NCBI GenBank assembly: GCA_013140875.1
Contig: JABFSB010000139.1
Location: forward strand, 1-5,156
Length of the DNA: 5,156 nt
DNA from: Acidobacteriota bacterium
GTDB taxonomy: Bacteria; Acidobacteriota; Blastocatellia; Pyrinomonadales; Pyrinomonadaceae
Reading direction: 5' to 3'
The notes beneath the pieces are model-generated. The model was not told the origin of the DNA and ran no database searches. It saw only the letters and a program-made list of their open reading frames with translations. The position numbers were made by a program, and so were the translations under genes. Shown piece after piece: positions 1 through 5,156 of the stretch. Every line of letters begins with the position of its first letter. The stretch's first letter is position 1.

Positions 1-654
1 ATTTGGATGGGCCACGGCCCCGGGCGAATTTGCGAGATCGATGATCTCCGGCGAGAAGCCGCATTCGCGAAAGACCGAAACCGCGTTCTCCAACCGTTCG
101 ATCTGGGCGTTGGTAAAATCGTTTTCTGCAAGATCGTCGGCCGATGCAAAGTGCGTCATCATGCCTTGAACATTCAGATTAGAGAGGGAAGATAACTCTT
201 TGGCAAACGCCGCCGCCTCTCTCCACGGAACTCCGACGCGGCCCATTCCGGTGTCGATCTTGACGTGAATATTTGGTTGCAGGTCTCTGCTTTTTGCCGC
301 GTCGTCAAAACGCTTTGCGGTTTCGAGGGTAAATATGACAGGCGTTATTTTGCGGTCGAGCAGCGCATCTTCTTGCCCGGGCCAGCAGCCGCCGAAACAC
401 AGGATCGATTTCGAAATTCCGGCATCCCGCAGCTCGACGCCTTCTTCCGGCAAGGCGACCGCGAACCAATCCGCTCCTTCGCTCTCAAGCCGCTTTGCAC
501 ATTCGACCGCACCATGACCGTAAGCATCGGCTTTGACCACAGCCATGTACGAAACCTGTTCGCCGACAAATTTTTTCACCGAATGGAAATTTCGGGCGAG
601 GGCATCAAGGTCGATTTTGGCGACGGTCGGTCGGTGAGATTGGATTTCGGACAT
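1..654 (-). CDS. alr: Alanine racemase, N-terminal part (cut by window edge)
   Basis: This is a fold-type III PLP enzyme that interconverts L- and D-alanine in the cytoplasm, supplying D-Ala for peptidoglycan. The minus frame is open from the ATG at 654-652 to base 1, giving 218 codons; the family is usually about 370-390 residues, so the C-terminal beta domain with the catalytic Tyr is outside the window. The PLP-binding motif VVKADAYGHG has its Schiff-base lysine at residue 41. The motif HVKIDTGMGRVG (130-141) carries Lys132 and Arg139, matching the carbamylated lysine and the PLP-contacting arginine of characterised Alr. THFA (167-170) and LANSPG (207-212) match further barrel and phosphate-binding motifs. 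The start was chosen because the family N-terminus begins about here (RPTVAKIDLDAL); no clear Shine-Dalgarno precedes it, and an in-frame TTG lies at 663-661. The gene is 88 bp downstream of the carboxylase gene on the same strand, but an inverted repeat separates them, so co-transcription is uncertain. Confidence 0.95.
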   Translation of the reverse strand, partial: MSEIQSHRPTVAKIDLDALARNFHSVKKFVGEQVSYMAVVKADAYGHGAVECAKRLESEGADWFAVALPEEGVELRDAGISKSILCFGGCWPGQEDALLDRKITPVIFTLETAKRFDDAAKSRDLQPNIHVKIDTGMGRVGVPWREAAAFAKELSSLSNLNVQGMMTHFASADDLAENDFTNAQIERLENAVSVFRECGFSPEIIDLANSPGAVAHPN

Positions 655-702
655 CGATGACAAGTTAAAGTTGCGTGTGAAGATTTCGCTCACCCCAAAA
701 GT

Positions 703-740
703 ATTACTTTAAGTGTCTGGATGTCGACACTTAAAGTAAT
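703..740 (-). terminator. Perfect 15-bp inverted repeat; candidate terminator or operator
   Basis: The arms at 703-717 (ATTACTTTAAGTGTC) and 726-740 are exact reverse complements around an 8-nt loop. The repeat begins 2 nt past the stop codon of the carboxylase gene (743-745) and lies upstream of alr. On the minus strand the stem is followed by ACTTTTGGGG, a short, weak T tract, and only 4 of 15 stem pairs are GC, so an intrinsic terminator is plausible but not textbook. An operator or attenuator controlling alr is the main alternative. The symmetry itself is certain; the function is inferred. Confidence 0.45.
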
Positions 741-742
741 TT

Positions 743-2305
743 CTAAAGCGGAATATTGCCGTGTTTCTTTCTTGGATTCGTGTCTACCTTATTTTTGAGA
801 AGCGAAAGCGCCCGGATCAGCTTCGGCCTGGTCTGCGAAGGCTCGATCACTTCGTCGATGTAGCCACGTTCGGCGGCTACATAGGGATTCGCAAACTTTT
901 CGGTAAATTCGTCCACGATCCTGCGGCGATTCTCCTCCGGGTTGGTCGCGTCTAAAAGCTCTTTTTTGTACAAAACACCGACCGCACCCTCCGCGCCCAT
1001 TACCGCGATCTCCGCCGTAGGATATGCAAAATTGATGTCGGTCCGAATATGCTTCGACGCCATAACGCAGTAGGCGCCGCCGTAAGCTTTTCGGGTGATG
1101 ACGGTAATTTTCGGCACCGTCGCTTCGGCAAAAGCATAAAGAAGTTTGGCTCCGTGGCGAATGATACCGAGATGTTCCTGATTCACGCCCGGAAGGAATC
1201 CCGGCACGTCTTCAAAAGTTATCAGCGGAATATTAAAACAATCGCAAAAACGCACGAACCTTGCGGCCTTTACCGAAGCGTCGATATCGAGTACACCGGC
1301 CAGAAAAGCAGGTTGATTGGCAACGATTCCAACCTAACTGCCGCCCAATCTCGAAAATCCAATCACAATGTTTTGGGCATAGTGCTCCTGAACTTCGAAA
1401 AAATAACCATCGTCCACGACATTGTGAATAATGTCGCGGATGTCATAGGGCTGATTCGAAGACGCGGGCACCATCGAATTCAATGCCTCATCCGCCCGGT
1501 CCGAAGGATCGGCCGTGGGCACAAACGGCGGGTCGTCGAGATTATTCGACGGGATGAATGAGATCAGCTCCCGCGTTATGCGCAATGCATGCTCATCCGA
1601 ATCCGCGGCAAAGTGAGCGACGCCCGATTTTGCGTTATGCGTCATCGCACCGCCAAGTTCTTCCTTGGTAACTTCTTCGTGCGTGACGGTTTTAATCACA
1701 TCCGGTCCCGTGATGAACATGTAGGACGTGTCCTTGACCATCACATTAAAATCCGTGATCGCCGGCGAATAGACCGCACCGCCGGCACACGGGCCGAGAA
1801 TGCAGCTTATTTGCGGGATAACGCCGGAAGCTAAGGTGTTACGTAAGAAAATGTCCGCATAACCGCCAAGGCTGACGACGCCTTCCTGAATCCGCGCTCC
1901 ACCAGAATCGTTGAGCCCGACTACCGGAGCCCCGGTCTTCATCGCCAGGTCCATGATCTTGCATATCTTTTGGGCATGGGTCTCGGAAAGCGAGCCGCCG
2001 AAAACCGTAAAATCCTGCGCAAAGACGAAAACTTCACGTCCGTCGATAAGCCCGTGACCCGTAATGACGCCATCGCCCGGATATTTTTGACTCTCAAGCC
2101 CGAAATCGGTCGAGCGGTGGACGACGAACTTGTCGAATTCCTCAAACGAGCCTTCATCGAGGAAAAAATCTATACGTTCGCGGGCCGTCATCTTGCCGGC
2201 CGCCTTTTGCTTCTCGATCCTGGCCTTGCCGCCGCCTTCTTCGGCAAGCCGCGACCTCTCTTTAAGCCGTTCCAACTTGCTCTGCACTCTCGATTCAGGT
2301 TTCAT
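743..2305 (-). pseudogene. pccB: Acyl-CoA (propionyl-CoA-type) carboxylase carboxyltransferase subunit, interrupted by in-frame TAG
   Basis: The family transfers carboxyl from carboxybiotin to an acyl-CoA such as propionyl-CoA, as a cytoplasmic partner of a biotin carboxylase/BCCP subunit. No such partner lies in this window. Read in one frame the gene has 520 codons plus a TAG stop, the normal family length. The N-terminal carboxyltransferase domain shows NDSGGARIQEG (132-142) and the oxyanion-hole segment GPCAGGAVYSPA (171-182). The C-terminal domain shows VANQPAFLAGVLD (328-340), EDVPGFLPG (365-373), RKAYGGAYCVM (405-415) and the family-typical end KKHGNIPL. Codon 324 is TAG (1336-1334) inside the otherwise canonical LGG..VGIVANQP segment, so translation yields a 323-residue product lacking most of the C-terminal domain. 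A GTG at 1255-1253 opens a second 170-codon stretch, but it falls mid-domain and is not a credible natural start. There is no frameshift and no other damage, so sequencing error, recent nonsense mutation and readthrough all remain possible. Cys413 sits where homologues carry a residue linked to acyl-chain choice. Confidence 0.9.
1334..1336 (-). other. Premature in-frame TAG in the carboxylase gene
   Basis: On the minus strand the codons read GGC GGC AGT TAG GTT GGA, giving G-G-S-stop-V-G. The family usually has G-R-S-V-G here, with the same spacing, so the stop replaces a residue without shifting the frame. The TAG is in the same frame as the natural stop at 743-745. The phosphatase gene in this window also ends in TAG, which argues against genome-wide reassignment of TAG to an amino acid. 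Confidence 0.9.
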
Positions 2306-2318
2306 AAACGTTAAGTGA

Positions 2319-2346
2319 ATTTTAGACTAATCCGTTGGTTGTGCAA
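2319..2346 (-). promoter_or_regulatory. Candidate sigma70-type promoter for the carboxylase gene
   Basis: On the minus strand a -10-like TAAAAT (2324-2319, five of six consensus bases) lies 16 nt downstream of a weak -35-like TTGCAC (2346-2341). A start site about 7 nt beyond the -10 would fall near 2312, only a few bases before the ATG at 2305. That would make a near-leaderless mRNA, consistent with the lack of any Shine-Dalgarno sequence before this ATG. This is a pattern match only. Confidence 0.35.
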
Positions 2347-2371
2347 CCCTTTGCGATTTCTTTGGTTCTTT

Positions 2372-2462
2372 CTTCGCGAACTCTGCAAAAAACTCAGCGT
2401 CTTTGCGTTAAATAGTTTTTTACCGCGAAGGACGCCAAGTGGCTACGCTAAGTTTCGCGAAG
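2372..2462. repeat. Imperfect palindromic intergenic repeat (CTTTGCG/CGCGAAGG type)
   Basis: The outer arms CTTCGCGAA (2372-2380) and TTCGCGAAG (2454-2462) are exact reverse complements, and pairing continues imperfectly inward. The inner arms GCGTCTTTGCG (2397-2407) and CGCGAAGGACGC (2424-2435) pair with one mismatch and one bulge around a T-rich loop. A further CTTTGCG copy lies at 2349-2355. The element fills the divergent spacer between the carboxylase and methyltransferase genes. It resembles dispersed CTTTGCGTCCTTTGCGGT-like repeats that I recall from several environmental phyla, including Acidobacteriota. The mechanism of spread and the family name are unknown to me. Confidence 0.6.
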
Positions 2463-2487
2463 GCGAGAATTCAAAATACTTTCAAAA

Positions 2488-3285
2488 ATGCGACAAGCAG
2501 ACCAGATAACCAGCCGCGACAACGCGAGGCTCGTCCACGCCCGAAAAACTCGCGACGGGAAGGTGTCCGATGAAATATTTCTCGAAGGTCTGCGCCTTGT
2601 CGAAGAAGCACTTCGCTCGACGGTTGAGATAAAGGAATGCTTTTACACGCCCCGAGCCGCGGAAAACGCCAGAGCAGAAAAATGGCTCGAACGGCTGTCT
2701 GCCATGAATATCCCGGTCCACGAGATCTCGGACGCTTTATTCAACTCGATCTCGGATACAAAAACGTCGCAGGGAATCGCGTTGACAGCCTCGCGGCCCG
2801 AGACCGGCTCAAACATGATCTCCCGCACCGGTGCCGATCTGTTCGTTTACTTGCACCAGGTGAACGATCCGTCAAATGTCGGTGCGGTGTTTAGAACGGC
2901 CGAAGCGGCGGGCGTGAATGGCATTATTTTATCCGGAGGCTCGGCCGATGCTTTTTCGACGAAAGCCCTTCGTGCGGCGATGGGCTCGAACCTTCGCGTG
3001 CCTTTATGGGAAAAAGCCGAGTTGGCCGATATATTGGGCTGGGCCCGTGAGAAGGGGCTGCAGACCGCGGCTGCCGACACAAGCGGAAAGTTGCCCCACA
3101 CGGCGATAGGCTGGAATCAGCCGACGTTAGTAATGTTTGGTTCCGAGGCACACGGGCTGGATGAAGAAGTTCTGTCCAAAGTCGATCTTGTTTTCAAAAT
3201 TGAAATGAAAAACGGCGTCGAAAGCCTTAATCTGGCCGTGTCGGCCGGGATCGTGCTGTTCGAAGCCGTCAGACTGCGGCAATAA
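2488..3285 (+). CDS. SpoU/TrmH-family RNA 2'-O-ribose methyltransferase
   Basis: This is an SAM-dependent SPOUT enzyme that methylates a ribose 2'-OH in rRNA or tRNA in the cytoplasm. It has 265 residues, normal for RlmB/TsnR-like members. An N-terminal substrate-binding domain spans about 25-100 (FLEGLRLVEEAL, then TKTSQGIALT). The catalytic knot follows with all three SpoU motifs: motif 1 NDPSNVGAVFRTA (126-138) with Asn130 and Arg136, motif 2 VMFGSEAHGLDEE (215-227), and motif 3 IEMKNGVESLNLAVSAG (238-254). The linker segment ALRAAMGSNLRVP (160-172) is also typical. The ATG at 2488 suits the family N-terminus, although no good Shine-Dalgarno precedes it. The gene is transcribed divergently from the carboxylase gene and converges on the phosphatase gene with a 5-bp gap and no obvious terminator. 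The exact RNA target (RlmB-, TrmH- or TsnR-like) cannot be told from sequence alone. Confidence 0.93.
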   Translation: MRQADQITSRDNARLVHARKTRDGKVSDEIFLEGLRLVEEALRSTVEIKECFYTPRAAENARAEKWLERLSAMNIPVHEISDALFNSISDTKTSQGIALTASRPETGSNMISRTGADLFVYLHQVNDPSNVGAVFRTAEAAGVNGIILSGGSADAFSTKALRAAMGSNLRVPLWEKAELADILGWAREKGLQTAAADTSGKLPHTAIGWNQPTLVMFGSEAHGLDEEVLSKVDLVFKIEMKNGVESLNLAVSAGIVLFEAVRLRQ

Positions 3286-3290
3286 ACGGC

Positions 3291-4898
3291 CTATCGAAGT
3301 GGAACGGCCGCGTTCGAACCCGAGTTGGCATTACCGTTGGCATTGTTTGCGGCTGCGATCTGCCTGGCGAAGTCGTTTTTGGCCTGATCGTCGTCGATGA
3401 TCGCAATCGCCATCGCGATCTCATTGGACATCGTTCGCGCGGTGGAAAGGTCGTCGAAAGCAGGCAGCCTCTTTTTCGCCTCTTCAAATTGGCGTTTAGC
3501 TTCAACCGTTTTTCCCGTCAACAAAAGTGCTCGTCCCAACCAGAAGAACTCGTCCGCGTTTTCGGGCGTCGCCGCTCTGGCATTCAAGTATTTGATCGGG
3601 TCTTCGTCAACGAGCCGCCTTGTTTTTTCAAACGCTGTTAGCGGAACGTTGTCGCTTTGCTGAATTGCTATTACAGGTACATCGGCGACCGGCGGATTGC
3701 TCTTTAGATACGAGGCTCCGATAGCGTAAATGATCGCCGCGCCGATCAAGGTTCCAGCCATCAACAGGCCTAAAGTTGAAAGAATCCCGCTGGCGGCACT
3801 CCGGGTTTCAGTTTCCGGCTCATAATTGTAAGAAGTCGGTACGGGAACCGGATCGGCCGTCGGCTCTTCGACGATGGGCTGACCGGCCGCCGGATCGATC
3901 CCGACCCGATCTGCAGCCACAGGCATTTCGAGCAAATACGCTTCATCGTCATTTGCGGCGGCGGCGGCGAGTTTCGGTTCGTCGATCGCATCGGAACCAA
4001 GATCGAGCACGTCCGGAATGGCGCCCTCGCTCGCTATATCGGCGGTCGAAAATTCAACCGTGTCCTCCGAATCATCGTCGAGCGGCTCGACATCGCGTAT
4101 TCCGGCAAGGGTTATTTCCTCGCTTTCATCTTCGTCGGGAGCGGCAGTCGCGGGTCGTTCGCCGGGGAAGTGAACGATCACGGCCGTAAGATTGTCTTCG
4201 GCGCCGCGGCTAAAGCAAATATCCTTCATCCGGGCGCAAATGTCTTCAGGCCCAAAGTCGGAATTCAACAGCGCTTCGATCTCGGAATCGGCAATATGCC
4301 GGGTTATCCCGTCAGAGCAAAGTAAAAACTTGGTTGCCGGGTGAACGAGCACGCATTTAATGTCCGCCTCGACCGTGTCTTCGGCACCGAGCGCGCGGCT
4401 TATTACGTTACGGCTCGGATGATTCAACGCCTGTTCCGGCGTCATTCGGCCGGCCCGCACTTCTTCCTCCACGACGGAATGGTCGTCGGTTTCGCGGAAC
4501 AATCGGCCGTTCGGATCGACGCGGTAAACACGCGAATCGCCGACATGTGCGATCGTCGCGATGTCGCCTGCCACGTGGACGGCAACGATCGTGGTCGCCA
4601 TCGAAGAAAGCTGCGGCAAATCGCGCGACATTTGATAGATCGCCTCGTTGGCCCGGTCGAGGGCGATCCGCATCGTGTCCTCCGGGTCGGCATCGCCCAT
4701 GTGTATGAATGCCTCACCGAGAATCTCGACCGCCATTTGCGAGGCCACTTCGCCCGCCTGTGCTCCGCCAACGCCGTCCGCAACGGCAAACAGGCCGTGT
4801 TGCGGCAACTCTATAAAGGAATCTTCGTTTTGCGGCCGGCTTTCGTTCAACCCGCGGTCGCTAACGGCGGCCGAGGTGAATTCGGTGACACTCGTCAT
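3291..4898 (-). CDS. PP2C-family Ser/Thr protein phosphatase with one membrane segment and C-terminal TPR-like region
   Basis: This metal-dependent phosphatase probably reverses Ser/Thr kinase signalling at the membrane. It has 535 residues. The PP2C domain (about 8-245) shows RPQNEDSF (21-28), VADGVGG (39-45) with metal ligand Asp41, HVGDSRVYR (118-126), CSDGITRHI (194-202) with Asp196, and EDNLTAVIV (234-242) with Asp235, so the metal centre looks complete. An acidic, Pro/Ala-containing linker follows (about 250-368), then one hydrophobic segment (about 370-397), then an outer region with one well-formed TPR (about 448-481: Leu454, Gly455, Ala467, Phe471, Ala474, Pro479) and an Asn/Ala/Gly-rich tail. 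The order of domain, linker, membrane segment and outer region recalls mycobacterial PstP. The ATG at 4898-4896 is fixed by a strong GGAGG 7 nt upstream. The FtsW/RodA-type gene lies 83 bp upstream on the same strand, suggesting a role in growth or division control. The TPR assignment is from pattern only. Confidence 0.94.
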   Translation of the reverse strand: MTSVTEFTSAAVSDRGLNESRPQNEDSFIELPQHGLFAVADGVGGAQAGEVASQMAVEILGEAFIHMGDADPEDTMRIALDRANEAIYQMSRDLPQLSSMATTIVAVHVAGDIATIAHVGDSRVYRVDPNGRLFRETDDHSVVEEEVRAGRMTPEQALNHPSRNVISRALGAEDTVEADIKCVLVHPATKFLLCSDGITRHIADSEIEALLNSDFGPEDICARMKDICFSRGAEDNLTAVIVHFPGERPATAAPDEDESEEITLAGIRDVEPLDDDSEDTVEFSTADIASEGAIPDVLDLGSDAIDEPKLAAAAANDDEAYLLEMPVAADRVGIDPAAGQPIVEEPTADPVPVPTSYNYEPETETRSAASGILSTLGLLMAGTLIGAAIIYAIGASYLKSNPPVADVPVIAIQQSDNVPLTAFEKTRRLVDEDPIKYLNARAATPENADEFFWLGRALLLTGKTVEAKRQFEEAKKRLPAFDDLSTARTMSNEIAMAIAIIDDDQAKNDFARQIAAANNANGNANSGSNAAVPLR

Positions 4899-4905
4899 TG
4901 TTTAT

Positions 4906-4910
4906 CCTCC
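4906..4910 (-). promoter_or_regulatory. Strong Shine-Dalgarno for the PP2C phosphatase gene
   Basis: The minus strand reads GGAGGATAAACAATG, with GGAGG 7 nt before the ATG. It is the only clear Shine-Dalgarno in the window. A short potential hairpin, CGGC-GAA-GCCG (4920-4910), abuts it and shares its first base, so it could modestly affect access to the site. Confidence 0.8.
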
Positions 4911-4951
4911 GGCTTCGCCGTTTTCGCGGTTCGACCAGTCCATCTAAATCT

Positions 4952-4980
4952 ATTATTCCGCAATCGGTTGGGCAAGTAAA
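4952..4980 (-). promoter_or_regulatory. Candidate sigma70-type promoter for the PP2C phosphatase gene
   Basis: On the minus strand TTTACT (4980-4975, four of six -35 bases) and AATAAT (4957-4952, five of six -10 bases) are separated by exactly 17 nt. The element starts just past the stop codon of the FtsW/RodA gene and would give a leader of about 45 nt containing the GGAGG site. It suggests the phosphatase can be transcribed independently, in addition to any read-through from upstream. This is a pattern match only. Confidence 0.45.
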
Positions 4981-4981
4981 A

Positions 4982-5155
4982 TTAGGGTAATACCTGAACA
5001 TCGTTAACGCTTCGGTCGATCGCGTTTCGGTGCGAAAATGCCATCAGCATCCCCAGCATACAAAAGCTCGTGATAAGGCTAAACCCGCCGTGGCTGACAA
5101 ACGGCAGCGTGATGCCGGTCATCGGCAATGCCCGCGTTATTCCGCCGATGTTTAC
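4982..5155 (-). CDS. FtsW/RodA/SpoVE-family peptidoglycan polymerase, C-terminal fragment (cut by window edge)
   Basis: The last 57 codons and a TAA stop (4984-4982) of a SEDS-family membrane glycosyltransferase, which polymerises lipid II into glycan strands. The segment NIGGITRALPMTGITLPFVS (fragment residues 2-21), followed by HGGFSLITSF, is the family's conserved late signature (typically N.G..T.L.P.TGI.LPFVSyGG.S). It is followed by a final hydrophobic helix and a short charged tail (SHRNAIDRSVNDVQVLP). The canonical Tyr-Gly-Gly is His-Gly-Gly here. The start and most membrane segments lie beyond the right edge, so FtsW cannot be told from RodA. It is the upstream neighbour of the PP2C gene on the same strand. 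Confidence 0.9.
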   Translation of the reverse strand, partial: VNIGGITRALPMTGITLPFVSHGGFSLITSFCMLGMLMAFSHRNAIDRSVNDVQVLP

Positions 5156-5156
5156 C

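Noticed and set aside
265..660. Plus-strand 131-codon open frame opposite alr
   Set aside because: It is antisense to the conserved alanine racemase motifs and its composition is that of a shadow frame.
743..1255. A separate 170-codon gene starting at GTG 1255-1253
   Set aside because: It is the same frame as the upstream 323 codons, its start falls within a conserved helix of the C-terminal carboxyltransferase domain, and family sequence continues unbroken from 1333 into it.
1334..1336. TAG as pyrrolysine or a genome-wide reassigned codon
   Set aside because: TAG is also used as the terminal stop of this gene and of the phosphatase gene, and the family residue here is an ordinary serine-type position with no known need for a special amino acid.
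1049..1561. Plus-strand 170-codon open frame opposite the carboxylase gene
   Set aside because: It overlaps strongly conserved carboxyltransferase sequence on the other strand and has no recognisable domain or ribosome binding site.
4927..4940. GGTTCGA motif resembling a tRNA T-loop
   Set aside because: The flanking bases cannot form the 5-bp T stem, and no acceptor, D or anticodon arms are present; it lies in the phosphatase leader.
4341..4979. Plus-strand 212-codon open frame opposite the phosphatase
   Set aside because: It is antisense to clear PP2C motifs, has an Arg/His-rich composition typical of shadow frames, and shows no recognisable family.

Overview
This window comes from a bacterial chromosome of moderate GC content. 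It carries only housekeeping-type genes. The FtsW/RodA-family gene next to a membrane-anchored PP2C phosphatase, the wording of the racemase and carboxylase motifs, and a palindromic intergenic repeat built from CTTTGCG/CGCGAAGG units together suggest an Acidobacteriota-like (perhaps Blastocatellia) genome. That assignment is an impression from memory and is low confidence. I see no tRNA, rRNA, CRISPR array, insertion sequence or phage gene.

Layout, left to right. (1) Positions 1-654, minus strand: N-terminal 218 codons of alanine racemase (alr), which runs off the left edge. (2) 655-742: short spacer with a perfect 15-bp inverted repeat. (3) 743-2305, minus strand: an acyl-CoA (propionyl-CoA-type) carboxylase carboxyltransferase subunit, recognisable end to end in one frame but cut by an in-frame TAG at codon 324. 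(4) 2306-2487: divergent spacer with a candidate promoter for the carboxylase gene and a roughly 90-nt imperfect palindrome. (5) 2488-3285, plus strand: a SpoU/TrmH-family RNA 2'-O-methyltransferase. (6) 3291-4898, minus strand: a 535-residue PP2C Ser/Thr phosphatase with one membrane segment and a C-terminal TPR-like part, converging on the methyltransferase gene with a 5-bp gap. (7) 4899-4981: spacer with a good promoter candidate and a strong Shine-Dalgarno sequence for the phosphatase. (8) 4982-5155, minus strand: the C-terminal 57 residues of an FtsW/RodA-type peptidoglycan polymerase, which runs off the right edge.

Functional themes. The two edge genes, alr (D-alanine supply) and the FtsW/RodA homologue (glycan polymerisation), both serve cell-wall synthesis. 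The phosphatase beside the polymerase fits the known pairing of PP2C phosphatases and Ser/Thr kinases with growth and division genes. The carboxylase subunit belongs to propionyl-/acyl-CoA metabolism. The methyltransferase modifies rRNA or tRNA. The most notable points are the lone nonsense codon in an otherwise intact carboxylase gene, the two inverted-repeat elements, and the PstP-like architecture of the phosphatase. I found no convincing new multi-gene system here.
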